From Agrobacterium albertimagni AOL15 (GTDB lineage: Bacteria > Pseudomonadota > Alphaproteobacteria > Rhizobiales > Rhizobiaceae), in assembly GCF_000300855.1 (NCBI RefSeq), contig NZ_ALJF01000008.1:124001-188000 (forward strand): 64,000 nucleotides of DNA. The letters run 5' to 3'. Shown in pieces: positions 8,155 to 18,138 of this stretch (positions are counted from its first letter, which is position 1; each line of letters starts with the position of its first letter). The position numbers were made by a program, and so were the translations under genes. Below the pieces are notes generated by a model that searched no databases, was not told the DNA's origin, and saw only the letters and a program-made list of their open reading frames with translations.

Positions 8155-10440
8155 ATGTTCAAGAAGAGATTGCTCAACACGGTGGCAATCCCGGTCCTGT
8201 CCGTCGCGGTACTGGCAAAACCGGTCGCTGCGTCAGTCACCGGACACCCAGAACGCCAGACGCAAACGCGGCAGGCTGAAGAACAGCTGATCCAGCTGGC
8301 CCAGGCCGTCACCTGCAATGACGGCTCGGAAGCGCCTGATGCCGAGACTTGTGCTGCCCGCGACGCGCAGGCGGCGGCCGAGGAAGAGGCGCGCCGCCAG
8401 GCGGAAGCCGAAGCGCAGCGTGCGGCCGAAGAGGAAGCCCAGCGCGCCGCTGAAGCTGAAGCTCAGGCCGCCGCAGAAGCGGAGGCACAGCGTCAGGCAG
8501 AAGCCGAGGCTCAGGCAGCCGCCGAGGCGGAAGCCCAGCGCGCCGCTGATGCTGAAGCTCAGGCTGCCGCAGAAGCGGAGGCACAGCGCCAGGCAGAAGC
8601 CGAGGCTCAGGCCGCTGCCGAAGCAGAAGCCCAGCGAGCCGCGGAAGCCGAAGCTCAGGCTGCAGCAGATGCAGAAGCGCAACGCGCTGCCGAGGCGGAA
8701 GCCGAAGCCCAGCGTGCCGCGGAAGCAGAAGCACAGCAGCAGGCAGAAGCCGAAGCCCAGCGTGCAGCAGAGGCCGAAGCCCAGCGCGCAGCCGAAGAGG
8801 CTCAGCAGGCCGAGCCGGCCGTCGAAGAACAGCCAGCCGTCGTTACCTGCGCCGATGGATCGCAGGCCGCTTCTGAAGCAGAATGCGCTGCACCTGCCCA
8901 GCCGGAAGAACAGCCGGTGGAAGAGCAGCCTGCGGAAGAGGTGCAGCCCACTCCGGATGCGGCTGCCCCGGAACAGACCGAAGAGCTGCAGGCCGAAGAG
9001 CAGCAGCAGACTGGCGAACAGCCTGTTGATCAGCAGCCGACCGAAGAGCAGGCAACCGGAGAAGAGGTCCCGGCCGAAGCCCAGCCGGAAGGCGAGCAGG
9101 TTCTCGTGCCCGCAGTCGAGCCTACGGAGAATCAGCCGGTTCAGCAGATCACCGATACCCGGACTGCCGAGGAGAAGGAGGCTATCGCCGAAGACCCGTC
9201 GCAGACGTCTGAAACCGTCGTGCTTCCGGTCGACAACGGTGCTGCCGTCCTCGACAGCGACAAGGATGCCGACAACAGCGGTGGCGAGAATGTCCGTCAG
9301 CAGCGCAGCGAGCTGAGGGCCCAGGAAGAGGTGGCTCCTGCACCGGAGACGGACGCCGACGCGCAGTCCGAGGCCGTGGCCTTCGATCCGCAGACGTTGC
9401 AGGCAACGGTTACTGAGCAAGGCACCACCATGGATGCCGCGCCGACCTTCGAAGTGCCGACCACGGTTACCAACGTGACTAACAGCACCGTGACCAATAA
9501 CGTCACCAACAATGTCACGAACAACAACGTGACCAACAACACGGTCATCCAGAACAACGTGGTCAATCAGGTCACGGAAGTCCGGGTCATCGAGCAGATC
9601 GACAACCGTACCGTCATCAATGTCGGCAACCAGATCGTCGTGCGTGGCGATGATCGCCAACGCCTGCGCTACGATGCTCAGCAGACCTATTACGAGCAGC
9701 TGTCGCGTGGCCGCACGCGTGAGACCATCGAACGTGCCGATGGCAGCAAGCTGGTAACGGTCTACAACCGTTACGGCGACATCATCATCCGGTCGCGGAT
9801 TTCGCCGGGCGGACGCGAATATGTCCTGATGTATTCGCCGGAAGCCGATGGTCAGCGCCCTGCCGTCTATGTCGACGTCGGGCTGTCTCTGCCGCCGATG
9901 CGTCTGACCATCCCGGTCGACGATTACATCGTCAGCACGACGCGTTCGCCCGATCGTGACTACTACGACTTCCTCGCCCGCCCGCCGGTCGAGCGTGTCG
10001 AGCGCGTCTACTCGATCGACGAAGTCAAGTCGTCGGCGCGTATTCGCGACAAGGTCCGTCGTATCGACCTCGATACGATCACCTTCCCGTCGGGTTCGGC
10101 GGAAGTCCCTCTCGAACAGGCCCGTACCCTGCGTCGCGTGGCCCAGGCCATGGAAAAGCTGCTTGAAAACGATCCGGGCGAAGTCTTCCTGATCGAGGGC
10201 CACACGGATGCCGTCGGTTCGGATCGCTCGAACCTCGTCCTTTCGGACAAGCGTGCAGAAACAGTCGCCAACCTGCTTACCGAAGTCTACGGCATCCCGC
10301 CGGAAAACATGTCGGTCCAGGGGTACGGCGAGCGCTTCCTGAAGATCCGCACGGAAGCCGCCGAGCAGCAGAACCGTCGCGTCGCGATCCGCCGCGTCAC
10401 CACGCTGGTTCGCCCAGCAAACGTGTCGAGCAACAACTGA
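8155..10440 (+). CDS. Large OmpA-family outer membrane/peptidoglycan-anchored protein with Ala/Glu repeat domain
   Basis: 761 residues from the ATG at 8155 (upstream GGAAACGCAAGGT). The signal peptide is MFKKRLLNTVAIPVLSVAVL...VAAS. Residues about 75-220 are a near-uninterrupted AEAEAQRAAEAEAQ-type repeat, predicted to be a long helical coiled-coil. It is bracketed by two similar cysteine motifs, CNDGSEAPDAETC and CADGSQAASEAEC. A Glu/Gln/Pro-rich region follows, then a Thr/Asn/Val repeat (TNVTNSTVTNNVTNNVTN). The C-terminal 120 residues are an OmpA domain with EGHTDAVGSDRSNLVLSDKRA, holding the Asp and Arg that bind diaminopimelate. It likely tethers the outer membrane to peptidoglycan with a long spacer. 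A clear terminator follows. Confidence 0.88.
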   Translation: MFKKRLLNTVAIPVLSVAVLAKPVAASVTGHPERQTQTRQAEEQLIQLAQAVTCNDGSEAPDAETCAARDAQAAAEEEARRQAEAEAQRAAEEEAQRAAEAEAQAAAEAEAQRQAEAEAQAAAEAEAQRAADAEAQAAAEAEAQRQAEAEAQAAAEAEAQRAAEAEAQAAADAEAQRAAEAEAEAQRAAEAEAQQQAEAEAQRAAEAEAQRAAEEAQQAEPAVEEQPAVVTCADGSQAASEAECAAPAQPEEQPVEEQPAEEVQPTPDAAAPEQTEELQAEEQQQTGEQPVDQQPTEEQATGEEVPAEAQPEGEQVLVPAVEPTENQPVQQITDTRTAEEKEAIAEDPSQTSETVVLPVDNGAAVLDSDKDADNSGGENVRQQRSELRAQEEVAPAPETDADAQSEAVAFDPQTLQATVTEQGTTMDAAPTFEVPTTVTNVTNSTVTNNVTNNVTNNNVTNNTVIQNNVVNQVTEVRVIEQIDNRTVINVGNQIVVRGDDRQRLRYDAQQTYYEQLSRGRTRETIERADGSKLVTVYNRYGDIIIRSRISPGGREYVLMYSPEADGQRPAVYVDVGLSLPPMRLTIPVDDYIVSTTRSPDRDYYDFLARPPVERVERVYSIDEVKSSARIRDKVRRIDLDTITFPSGSAEVPLEQARTLRRVAQAMEKLLENDPGEVFLIEGHTDAVGSDRSNLVLSDKRAETVANLLTEVYGIPPENMSVQGYGERFLKIRTEAAEQQNRRVAIRRVTTLVRPANVSSNN
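8380..8810 (+). repeat. Tandem Ala/Glu/Gln-coding repeat inside the OmpA-family gene
   Basis: An array of short imperfect repeats based on the codons for AEAEAQRA and AEAEAQAA. The reading frame is preserved throughout while synonymous codons vary (gcc/gca/gct, gaa/gag), which indicates selection on the protein repeat rather than recent DNA slippage. It encodes a long charged helix. Confidence 0.85.
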
Positions 10441-10461
10441 TCGACCACGCACGAATAGATG

Positions 10462-10496
10462 AAGGCCACCGGAGCGATCCGGCGGCCTTTTCTTTT
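10462..10496 (+). terminator. Intrinsic terminator after the OmpA-family gene
   Basis: AAGGCC-A-CCGGA, loop GCGA, TCCGG-C-GGCCTT followed by TTCTTTT. The stem is interrupted by one mismatch. It lies 22 bases after the stop codon and ends just before the convergent mobB gene. Confidence 0.85.
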
Positions 10497-10505
10497 GGGG
10501 AGATG

Positions 10506-11027
10506 TCAGGTGTGGGGTGGGAGCTTCGTGACCGCGGCGATGAAGTCCGCAATCGCCTGGGTATCATCAAGGTCGAAGACCGGCAGATCGGTGTCCTCAA
10601 TGCGGTGATCGGCCGCGATGGCGCGGATGTGCGGATCGGATGGCGCCAAGGCTTCTCGATTGGCGGATGCTTCCCGCCGCGCTTCGATTTTCGGCACGGG
10701 CTCACGCTTGTAGCCCTCGATCAGCACGAGGTCGCAGGGGCCGATACGGCCTAGGATTTCCTCGAAGCTCGGTTCTGGAGCGCCGCGCAGTTCGTGCATG
10801 ATGGCATAACGGGTACCGGACACGATGACGACCTCATGGGCGCCGGCCTCCCGGTGCCGGTAGCTGTCGGCGCCGACCTTGTCGATGTCGAAGTCATGAT
10901 GGGCGTGCTTGATGGTCGAGATCTTGTAGCCGCGGCGAGTGAATTCCTCGACGAGCCGCACGGCAAGCCCGGTTTTTCCGGAATTCTTCCAGCCGGCAAT
11001 GCCGAAGATGCGCGGAGCGTTCGTCAT
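10506..11027 (-). CDS. mobB: Molybdopterin-guanine dinucleotide biosynthesis adaptor MobB
   Basis: 173 residues. The P-loop GWKNSGKTG is at residues 12-20, followed by the MobB-typical segment STIKHAHHDFDIDKVGADSYRHREAGA and then DLVLIEGYKREPVPKIE. MobB is a GTP-binding partner of MobA in attaching GMP to molybdopterin to form MGD. The start overlaps the mobA stop by 4 bp, so the two are translationally coupled. The moaA gene of the same cofactor pathway lies about 5 kb away, not in this operon. Confidence 0.95.
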   Translation of the reverse strand: MTNAPRIFGIAGWKNSGKTGLAVRLVEEFTRRGYKISTIKHAHHDFDIDKVGADSYRHREAGAHEVVIVSGTRYAIMHELRGAPEPSFEEILGRIGPCDLVLIEGYKREPVPKIEARREASANREALAPSDPHIRAIAADHRIEDTDLPVFDLDDTQAIADFIAAVTKLPPHT

Positions 11028-11650
11028 ACTGTACCCTGTTCGATGATGGCCTCGGCCATCGCGAGGTCCTCGGGCGTGTTGATGTTGAAGAAGGGATCGA
11101 CGGGACCGAATGGTCCTTCGAGGGGTGCGAACTCCACTGTCTCGTTTGGGTGGCGGGCGACGAAGTCGAAGACGCGGCGGTGGTCCGGGTCATCAAGCCA
11201 GCGTTCGAGATCCTCCGCCAGCGTGACCGGCCAGAGCGCCGTAATCGGATGGGTGCGGCCGTTGCAGGCAGCCAGCATGATCGCGTCGCCTCTCACCCCG
11301 TCTTGCAGGCGCTTTAACAGATCGCGCGGCAGAAAGGGGGTGTCGCAGGGCGTGGTCAGAACATGTGCGGGGCCACCAGGCAATTCGGTAAATAGCTTCA
11401 AGCCTGCCAGCACGCCAGCGAGGGGTCCGGGTCGGTCTGGCCTCGTATCCTGCAGGAGTGGAAGGTGTGCGGCCAGCGGATGACCTTCGGACGCGTTGAG
11501 GTAGACCGCCGAAGTCTGCAGCCGCAATCGTTCGGCAGTCCTCAGGGCAAGCGGCGTCGTGCCCAGTATCAGTTCCGCCTTGTCCCGGCCCATTCGGCGC
11601 GACAGTCCGCCTGCGAGAATGACGGCCGGGGGGCGGGTGTCCTGGGTCAT
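11024..11650 (-). CDS. mobA: Molybdenum cofactor guanylyltransferase MobA
   Basis: 208 residues from the ATG at 11650; upstream in-frame sequence overlaps the transporter gene and is not MobA-like. The nucleotidyltransferase signature LAGGLSRRMGRDKAEL is at the N-terminus, followed by GPLAGVLAGL, the metal-binding segment TTPCDTPFLP and NINTPEDL near the C-terminus. It transfers GMP from GTP to Mo-molybdopterin. It starts 4 bases after the stop of the Bcr/CflA transporter and overlaps mobB, so the three genes may share a transcript. Confidence 0.95.
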   Translation of the reverse strand: MTQDTRPPAVILAGGLSRRMGRDKAELILGTTPLALRTAERLRLQTSAVYLNASEGHPLAAHLPLLQDTRPDRPGPLAGVLAGLKLFTELPGGPAHVLTTPCDTPFLPRDLLKRLQDGVRGDAIMLAACNGRTHPITALWPVTLAEDLERWLDDPDHRRVFDFVARHPNETVEFAPLEGPFGPVDPFFNINTPEDLAMAEAIIEQGTV

Positions 11651-11654
11651 GGGG

Positions 11655-12878
11655 TCACCGCTCTTCGCCTGGGGCATAGCGCAGGAAAACCACTGCGACG
11701 AGGGCGAGAATGCAGCAGGCGAGCATGACGAGCAGCAAGGGCATGGCGCCGGTTTCGACCGACAGGATTCGGGATGCAAGCCACGAGACGAAAGCGCCGC
11801 CACCCATGGTGATTGCGCCGCCGAGGCCGGAGGCGGAGCCTGCGAGTTCCGGCCGGACGCTGACGATGCCGGCATTGGTGCTCGGCAGGGAGAGGCCATT
11901 GCCGAAGCCGACCACGACCTGTGGGGCGAAGAAGGCGAGCGACGAGTCGTATCCCTGAAGGAAGAGAACGATCGGGATGGCGGCGCCGACAAGCGCAACC
12001 ACGCCGCCGACCAGCATCATCATGTCGATCCCGGCACGGCGGGCGAAACGTCCGGACAGATAGTTTCCGGCGATGTAGCCGGCTGCGATGAACATAAACT
12101 GCAGGCCGAGCATGCTGGGTGTCAGGCCCATCAGCGTACCGCCGACAAAGGGCGCGCCCCCGAGAAAGGCGAAGAAAGCGCCCGAGGTGAAGGTGCCCGC
12201 CATGGTGTAGCCCCAGAAGCGGGGAGAGGCGAGAAGTCTCGGCCAAGCCCGGAACTGCTCGGAAAAACTGCCGCTCTTTTGCCGGTTGGTCTCGCCGAGA
12301 TCGCGATAGACAAGCAACAGGACGGCCAGTGCTGCAATCAGGATGGCGGCGAAGTTCGAGCGCCAGCCGAAATTGTCGCTGAGCACCCCGCCGAGCGTCG
12401 GGCCGATCATCGGGATCAGCGTCATGCCCATGGTGACATAACCGATCATCGATGCGGCTTCGTCCATCGGGACCATGTCGCGGATGATGGCGCGGGAGAG
12501 AACGAGACCGGCCACCACGGCCGTCTGGATCATTCGGGCGAAGGTCAGGACTTCGATCGAGCTTGCGATGAGGCAGACCAGCGAGGAGACGATCAGGATC
12601 AGCAGAGCGCCAATCATCACCGGACGCCGGCCGTAGCGGTCGGACAGAGGGCCGATGACCAACTGCACGAGGGCGGTCATCGCAATATAGCCGGAGACGA
12701 GGACCTGCACCCGGTCGTAATCGACGCGCAAGTCGAGCGCCATGGCCGGCAGCGCCGGCAGAAAGATGTTCATCGTCAAAGCCGACAGTCCGGCCACCGC
12801 CACGAGACTGACGATATGCGGGGCCGTGGTCCTGTCGAGAAACCGAGACTGCTGCTGCACGCTCAAATGTCCTTGCAC
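11655..12878 (-). CDS. MFS multidrug efflux transporter, Bcr/CflA family
   Basis: 407 residues with about twelve hydrophobic segments, the usual MFS length. The motif GPLSDRYGRRPVMIGA after the second helix is the MFS loop 2-3 signature, ARMIQTAVVAGLVLSRAIIRD is typical of motif C and the fourth-helix region of drug:H+ antiporters, and MTLIPMIGPTLGGVL identifies the Bcr/CflA branch (bicyclomycin, chloramphenicol, sulfonamide efflux). The real substrate is unknown. It is followed by mobA only four bases downstream. Confidence 0.9.
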   Translation of the reverse strand: MQGHLSVQQQSRFLDRTTAPHIVSLVAVAGLSALTMNIFLPALPAMALDLRVDYDRVQVLVSGYIAMTALVQLVIGPLSDRYGRRPVMIGALLILIVSSLVCLIASSIEVLTFARMIQTAVVAGLVLSRAIIRDMVPMDEAASMIGYVTMGMTLIPMIGPTLGGVLSDNFGWRSNFAAILIAALAVLLLVYRDLGETNRQKSGSFSEQFRAWPRLLASPRFWGYTMAGTFTSGAFFAFLGGAPFVGGTLMGLTPSMLGLQFMFIAAGYIAGNYLSGRFARRAGIDMMMLVGGVVALVGAAIPIVLFLQGYDSSLAFFAPQVVVGFGNGLSLPSTNAGIVSVRPELAGSASGLGGAITMGGGAFVSWLASRILSVETGAMPLLLVMLACCILALVAVVFLRYAPGEER

Positions 12879-12889
12879 TGCAAACGTGA

Positions 12890-13795
12890 TCAGCCCGGAG
12901 AGGCTGGATCGGCGCGGCGGGCCAGAGCCGCCTTCCGCTTGCTCTCGCGATAGAATGTGTAAAGTCCGGAGCCGATGACAATAGAGGCGCCAACGACCAT
13001 CCAGATATCAGGCACTTCGCCGAAGAAGAGCATGCCGAGCAGAACCGCCCAGAGGAGGCTGGTGTAGCGGAAGGGTGCGATGAAGGAGATCTCGCCGGTG
13101 CGCATGGCCATGATGATCGCCTGGTAGCCGGCAAACAGGAAGATCGAGGCAAAGGCGAGCTTGCCGAGCGCGCCGCCGGACATGGGTTGCCAGCCGCCAA
13201 AGACAGGAATGAGCAGCAGGCCGGCAAATGAAATCGAGGCTGCAGTGAACAGCGTGACCGAGAGCGACGAGATGCTCGGATCGATCCGGCGCGTCACGAG
13301 ATCACGGCCGGCTGCCGTGATGACGCAGAAGACGATGTAGAGCGAGGCGAGCGTGAAGCCTTCCGGGCCGGGCTGGATGATCACAAGCACCCCAATGAAG
13401 CCAAGGCCGATCGCCGTCCATCGGCGCCATCCCACCGGCTCCTTGTAGAAGAGCGCGGCGCCAAGGGTCACGGCCAGCGGCAGGGACTGCAGGATTGCCG
13501 AGGCATTGGCGAGCGGCACCTGGCCGAGTGCGGCCAGGAAGGCGACCGCTGCGACCGTTTCGAAGGCGATGCGGATCAGGATCAGGGGCTGCAGGATGTT
13601 CCTGATGTGGTCGAGCGCGCCCATGCGACGCGCAACGATATAGACCAGAACGGCGGTAAAAGCGCCGCGCACGAACATTATCTGCGCCACGGTCAGTTCC
13701 GCGGTAACCGATTTCGTCAGAGCGTCGTTGAAGGTGAAGCCCGCCATCGAGATCGCCATCAAAAGGGCGCCTCGGGTGTTCTCGGATAATGCCAT
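12890..13795 (-). CDS. DMT-superfamily permease with two EamA domains
   Basis: 301 residues from the ATG at 13795 (GGGAA upstream); a longer in-frame version to 13894 adds no family sequence. Ten hydrophobic segments form two EamA repeats, the first ending near LVIIQPGPEGFTLASL and the second near MVVGASIVIGSGLYTFYRE. The segment PLANASAILQSLPLAVTLGAALF is characteristic of the RhaT/RarD-like drug/metabolite exporters of rhizobia. The substrate is unknown. It ends 11 bases before the start of the MFS gene on the same strand, suggesting co-transcription. Confidence 0.88.
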   Translation of the reverse strand: MALSENTRGALLMAISMAGFTFNDALTKSVTAELTVAQIMFVRGAFTAVLVYIVARRMGALDHIRNILQPLILIRIAFETVAAVAFLAALGQVPLANASAILQSLPLAVTLGAALFYKEPVGWRRWTAIGLGFIGVLVIIQPGPEGFTLASLYIVFCVITAAGRDLVTRRIDPSISSLSVTLFTAASISFAGLLLIPVFGGWQPMSGGALGKLAFASIFLFAGYQAIIMAMRTGEISFIAPFRYTSLLWAVLLGMLFFGEVPDIWMVVGASIVIGSGLYTFYRESKRKAALARRADPASPG

Positions 13796-14024
13796 GCTCG
13801 ATTCCCGTGCGTACCCGCTGGTTCTAAACCAAGCAGCACGCGCGAGAAACCTTATTCCCACTGTAATGCCCCTGAAACGATGCTGCAGTGCCAAAAACGC
13901 GGTGCCCGGTTAACCTTTGCTCAAACTCCGGAAGACAAGCTCCCCGATGGAACTGCATGAGGCGGCTCCTTTCCTTCGATCCTGCGCGATGAGCTCGCGG
14001 GATTTCGGCCTTTCCGAGGGTCTC

Positions 14025-16559
14025 ATGAGTTTTATTGATCGCCTCCTGCAAAGTCGCAGGATCGTCACCAAAGTTTTGCTTTTTGTCGTTCCTCTTGTTC
14101 TGCTCATGGCCGGTGTCGGCCTTCTGGGCTATTGGACTGCCACCACCCTCAACGGTCATATGACCGTCACGCGTGCCACGATCGGCAATATCAGCGACCT
14201 GGAAAAGCTGCAGCAGGGCCTGCAGGAGTTCAGCCTTGATCCGACAGAGGAGAGCAGGACAGCTCTTCTTTCGGCCATCGACGGCCAGGACAGGGGGCTC
14301 GGCGTTCTGAACGGCGTGCTCGCCAAGCAGGCTCAAACGGCCGATCTCTCGGCGCTGACGCAGTTGCCGGCGCAGATGCGGGTTCAGACGTCGACGCTTT
14401 GGGACAACAAGACCGCGCGAGAACAACTGGATGCCGGCCTGAATGCGGCCGTAGCCGCATTGCAGGCGGAGAGCCAGCAGATCGTCAAGCAGGTCGATTT
14501 CGTCCGCAATGATCTCGCCGGCAAGGAGCGCTTCGCCAAGGAGTTGCTGTTCGACGCCTCTGCCTTCAAGACTCTGCTTGACCGCCTCGGCAAATTGCGT
14601 GTCGGCGTGCAGATGGCTTTCACTCCCGAAGAGCAGCTGGACGAAGCGAAACTCTATCTCGCACCGATGCAGAAGGATCTGGCCAAGGCCAACGAGATCG
14701 CTTCCGAAAAGGGCAAGGTTCTGGTCGGCGAAGTCGGTACCGCGATCGGCAAGATCGAAACGATCCTCGGGCAGACTAGCCCAGTTGATGCCAGGGCCCG
14801 GGAACTCGGCCTTGTGCTTTCGGAACTCGTCGAGATCGAGCAGAAGATTACGTTGCAGGCCGCCAAGAACAGCGATGTCGCGGCCGACCGCTTCGTCAGC
14901 CTCGACCGGCTCGTCGCGGAGCAGAAGGAGCTGATGGCCCTGGTCGATACCGCTGCACTCGGTGTGGCGACCATCGAATTGCGGGTGCAGCAGATGCTGG
15001 GATCGCTGGACGACGCACGCCGTGTGGTGGTCATCGGCGAGATGGAAGCACTCCAGACAGTGGCTGGGCGCATCTCCGAACTCGGTGCCAAGAACAGTGC
15101 ACTTCGCGACTTCCCGCAGAAGATTGCGCCGCATCTGCTTGCGATCACCGAAAAGTCCCAGGCGATGCTCGACGCAGGACGGAGCTGGCAGAACGAACGG
15201 CTGGCCGCCAATGCGGCCGTGTCGGCCGCCATGGAATCGCTTCGCAATTTCGTCGCCCAAGCGCAGGAAATCGGCCGCGAGGACAGCGAAAGGTCCGCGA
15301 CGATCTCCGTCATCACCATGGTCGTCGGGACGCTGCTTGCGATCATCGGCGGTCTGATGCTGGTCGAGACGTTGCGTGCGCCGCTGAAGCGGATCACCGG
15401 CGTGATGTCGAGACTGGCGAGTGGCGACCTCTCGGTTCCGATCGAGGGCCGCAATCGCGGTGACGAGATCGGCGACATGGTGCGCTCGGTTACCGTCTTC
15501 CGTGATGCGGCGCTCGAAAATCGGCGCCTGGAAGAAGAAGCGGACGCTGCTCGCGCGCGCTCGGAGGAGGAAAGCGCGCAACGTGCCCAGGAGCGGGCCC
15601 GCGTCGAGGCAGACCAGCGGTCTGCGCTCGAAGCTCTGTCCTCAGTGCTCGAGGCGCTGGCCAACGGCCAGCTCAACGTCTCCATGCGTGACGACCTGCC
15701 GGCCGATTTCGTCGCCATGGCCTCGACCTACAATCAGGCGGTGGAAGCCCTACGTGCGACGCTCGAAGAGGTGCGCGCGGCAAGCGTCGATATCAATGCC
15801 GGAACCGAGAATCTTGCTGTCTCCGCCGATGATCTCGCGCGCCGGACCGAACAGCAGGCGGCGGCACTGGAGGAGAGTGTACGAGCGCTCTCGCATCTGA
15901 GCGACGTCGTTCGCTCGACGGCCGATGGGGCAGGGCGCACCGCACAATCCGTGCAGTCAGCCCGCGATCACGCCCGCCAGTCCGGCGTGGTGGTCAGGAA
16001 GGCGGTCGAGGCCATGGCTGAAATCAGCCGTTCCTCCGAGAAGATCTCGACCATCATCGGCGTCATCGACGAGATCGCCTTCCAGACGAATCTGCTGGCA
16101 CTGAATGCGGGTGTCGAAGCCGCCCGAGCCGGCGAGGCCGGTCGTGGTTTTGCCGTCGTTGCCCAAGAGGTGCGTGACCTTGCGCAGCGCTGCGCCAATG
16201 CGGCGAAGGAGATCAAGACGCTGATCTCGGTCAGCGGCAACCAGGTCAAATCGGGTGTCGAACTGGTCGAAAATACAGGCGTCGCGCTGCAATCGATCAT
16301 CGATCAGGTCGAAGAAGTGCAGTCGCTGGTCGAGCGCATTTCGGCTGCGACCCGCGAGCAGTCGACAGGGATCAGCGAGGTGACCTCCGCTGTTCGTGAT
16401 GTCGAGCTGATCACGCAGCAGAATGCCGCCATGGTTGAGGAAAACAATGCCGAGATCCAGGGCCTGCGTCAGCGCGTCGATATTCTGATGCACAAGATCT
16501 CGCGCTTCCGCACCGACACGGAGCGGGGCCAGCCGCAGGCCTATCGGCGGTCGGCGTAA
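14025..16559 (+). CDS. Methyl-accepting chemotaxis protein
   Basis: 844 residues from the ATG at 14025 (GAGGG upstream); in-frame upstream codons to 13917 are not family-like. A transmembrane helix lies at about 16-38, followed by a long helical sensor region of roughly 400 residues and a second helix near 425-445 ([20 protein letters not shown]). A HAMP domain follows ([20 protein letters not shown]), then a linker and the methyl-accepting signalling domain with the conserved hairpin tip [20 protein letters not shown]...[19 protein letters not shown]. There is no C-terminal CheR-docking pentapeptide (it ends YRRSA). The ligand is unknown; no che genes are nearby. Confidence 0.93.
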   Translation: MSFIDRLLQSRRIVTKVLLFVVPLVLLMAGVGLLGYWTATTLNGHMTVTRATIGNISDLEKLQQGLQEFSLDPTEESRTALLSAIDGQDRGLGVLNGVLAKQAQTADLSALTQLPAQMRVQTSTLWDNKTAREQLDAGLNAAVAALQAESQQIVKQVDFVRNDLAGKERFAKELLFDASAFKTLLDRLGKLRVGVQMAFTPEEQLDEAKLYLAPMQKDLAKANEIASEKGKVLVGEVGTAIGKIETILGQTSPVDARARELGLVLSELVEIEQKITLQAAKNSDVAADRFVSLDRLVAEQKELMALVDTAALGVATIELRVQQMLGSLDDARRVVVIGEMEALQTVAGRISELGAKNSALRDFPQKIAPHLLAITEKSQAMLDAGRSWQNERLAANAAVSAAMESLRNFVAQAQEIGREDSERSATISVITMVVGTLLAIIGGLMLVETLRAPLKRITGVMSRLASGDLSVPIEGRNRGDEIGDMVRSVTVFRDAALENRRLEEEADAARARSEEESAQRAQERARVEADQRSALEALSSVLEALANGQLNVSMRDDLPADFVAMASTYNQAVEALRATLEEVRAASVDINAGTENLAVSADDLARRTEQQAAALEESVRALSHLSDVVRSTADGAGRTAQSVQSARDHARQSGVVVRKAVEAMAEISRSSEKISTIIGVIDEIAFQTNLLALNAGVEAARAGEAGRGFAVVAQEVRDLAQRCANAAKEIKTLISVSGNQVKSGVELVENTGVALQSIIDQVEEVQSLVERISAATREQSTGISEVTSAVRDVELITQQNAAMVEENNAEIQGLRQRVDILMHKISRFRTDTERGQPQAYRRSA

Positions 16560-16573
16560 GTGTGAAGAACTAG

Positions 16574-16594
16574 CCGGCGGCACTCAGCCGCCGG
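16574..16594. terminator. Hairpin between convergent chemoreceptor and moaA genes
   Basis: A perfect 8-bp inverted repeat CCGGCGGC / GCCGCCGG with loop ACTCA. The moaA stop codon lies in the loop. There is no T-run on either side, so it may work as a bidirectional stem or be helped by Rho. Confidence 0.45.
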
Positions 16595-17630
16595 TGACGC
16601 TCATGTGGCGGGCCACCGCAGGTTTGCGGTGGTTGCGATCGATGATGAAGTCGTGGCCCTTGGGCTTGCGCGAAATCGCCTCATCGATCGCGGCAGAGAG
16701 ATAAGCGTCGTCGTCAGAGGCGCGCAGTGCGGTACGGAGATCCGCTGCATCATCCTGGCCCAGGCACATGTAGAGCGTGCCGGTGCAGGTGAGACGGACG
16801 CGGTTGCAGCTTTCACAGAAATTGTGCGTGAGCGGCGTGATGAAGCCGAGACGTCCGCCGGTTTCCTTCACCTCGACATAACGGGCTGGGCCGCCGGTGC
16901 GGTAGGGAATTTCGTCGAGGGTAAACTGCTCTTCGAGCTTCTGACGCACGAGCGAGAGCGGCAGATACTGGTCGGTGCGATCTTCGCCGGTCTCGCCCAT
17001 GGGCATGGTTTCGATCAGTGTCAGATCCATGCCTTCGCCATGGGCGAAGCGCAACAGCTCCGGGATTTCGTGCTCGTTGAAATCCTTCAGAGCGACGGCA
17101 TTGAGCTTGATGCCGATGCCGGCTGCCTGCGCAGCACGGATGCCTTCGAGCACCTTCTCCAATTCGCCCCAGCGGGTGATTTCCTTGAACTTTGCAGGGT
17201 CAAGTGTGTCGATAGACACGTTGATGCGACGAACGCCGCAATCCGCAAGCTCTGCGGCATGGCGGACGAGTTGCGAGCCGTTGGTGGTCAGGGTCAGTTC
17301 GTCCAGACCGCTGCCGAGATGGCGGGAGAGGCCGCGTACGAGATGCATGATGTTCTTGCGCACCAGCGGTTCGCCACCCGTCAGGCGCAGCTTGCGCACG
17401 CCCTTGGCGATGAAGGCGGAACAGAGCCGGTCGAGCTCTTCCAGCGTCAGGAGATCCTTCTTCGGCAGGAAGGTCATGTTTTCCGCCATGCAATAGGTGC
17501 AGCGGAAATCGCATCGATCGGTAACGGAGACGCGCAGGTAGGTGACCGCGCGCCCGAAGGGGTCGATCATCGGGCTTGCTCGATCGACAAGCGGTTCTGC
17601 ATGGCGCCAATCGGCGGGGCTATGATCCAA
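16584..17630 (-). CDS. moaA: GTP 3',8-cyclase MoaA (molybdenum cofactor biosynthesis)
   Basis: 348 residues using a TTG start at 17630 with GGGAGAG a few bases upstream; an ATG at 17570 ([13 protein letters not shown]) is the alternative but leaves a short N-terminus and no ribosome site. The radical-SAM cluster motif CDFRCTYC (CxxxCxxC) is near the N-terminus, and the second Fe-S cluster ligands are in [24 protein letters not shown] and TTNGSQL are also typical. MoaA rearranges GTP in the first step of Moco synthesis. It feeds the MobAB-dependent final steps encoded at 10.5-11.7 kb. Confidence 0.95.
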   Translation of the reverse strand: MDHSPADWRHAEPLVDRASPMIDPFGRAVTYLRVSVTDRCDFRCTYCMAENMTFLPKKDLLTLEELDRLCSAFIAKGVRKLRLTGGEPLVRKNIMHLVRGLSRHLGSGLDELTLTTNGSQLVRHAAELADCGVRRINVSIDTLDPAKFKEITRWGELEKVLEGIRAAQAAGIGIKLNAVALKDFNEHEIPELLRFAHGEGMDLTLIETMPMGETGEDRTDQYLPLSLVRQKLEEQFTLDEIPYRTGGPARYVEVKETGGRLGFITPLTHNFCESCNRVRLTCTGTLYMCLGQDDAADLRTALRASDDDAYLSAAIDEAISRKPKGHDFIIDRNHRKPAVARHMSVTGG

Positions 17631-17775
17631 AAAACTCTCCCGGGTGTTTTGGTCAATGTGGTGCCAAGGCTAGCAGGCGTCAAGTTGACACCGCCTCGTC
17701 CCATCAATTCGGATTGCAAACGGCGCGGGATCGACCTAGGTCTGCGCCAACCGCCTGGAACACTGCGAGGACTGC

Positions 17776-18138
17776 ATGACCGAGATCTGGCCGACCGAAC
17801 TGAAGGTGTCCAAGGACAGGCGCCTGCTGACCGTGAGCTTCAATGACGGTGTCGTCGCCGCTCTTCCTGCCGAGATGCTGCGCGTGCTGTCTCCCTCCGC
17901 AGAAGTGCAGGGCCACGGACCTGGCCAGAAGGTCACCGTTCCGGGCAAGCGCAATGTCGGGATCCGGCAGATGGTGCCGACCGGCAATTATGCCGTCCGC
18001 ATCGCCTTTGACGACGGCCATGATACCGGCATCTTCACCTGGAACTACCTGCGCGAACTTGGCGCGACCGGCGACGAAAAGTTCGCGGCTTACGAACAGG
18101 AACTGGCGGAGAAGAAACTCAGCCGCGATCCTCGCTAA
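17776..18138 (+). CDS. DUF971 domain protein
   Basis: 120 residues. The pattern WPTELKVSKDRRLLTVSFNDG, then LPAEMLRVLSPSAEVQGHG, and GNYAVRIAFDDGHDTGIFTW matches the DUF971 family, related to the N-terminal domain of gamma-butyrobetaine hydroxylase and often encoded near Fe-S or Moco genes. Its placement next to moaA on the divergent strand fits that pattern. No enzymatic residues are evident. Its 3' end overlaps the 3' end of the convergent MarR gene by 20 bases. Confidence 0.88.
   Translation: MTEIWPTELKVSKDRRLLTVSFNDGVVAALPAEMLRVLSPSAEVQGHGPGQKVTVPGKRNVGIRQMVPTGNYAVRIAFDDGHDTGIFTWNYLRELGATGDEKFAAYEQELAEKKLSRDPR

Noticed and set aside
8380-8810. Possible CRISPR or satellite array
   Set aside because: The repeats are in frame, codon-variable and without spacers; they encode a helical protein repeat.
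8233-10452. A 739-codon open frame on the minus strand opposite the OmpA-family gene
   Set aside because: It is a shadow of the plus-strand gene in a GC-rich genome. Its translation is Leu/Arg/Gly-rich low-complexity sequence with no domain, while the plus strand has a signal peptide and an OmpA domain.
11647-13227. A 526-codon frame overlapping the MFS and DMT transporter genes
   Set aside because: It lies in a different frame of the same strand as both transporters, without membrane segments or motifs; the two transporter genes explain the DNA.
17679-17689. GTCAAGTTGAC palindrome with a TTGACA-like -35 between moaA and the DUF971 gene
   Set aside because: No matching -10 element at the right spacing on either strand, so I could not support a promoter or operator call.
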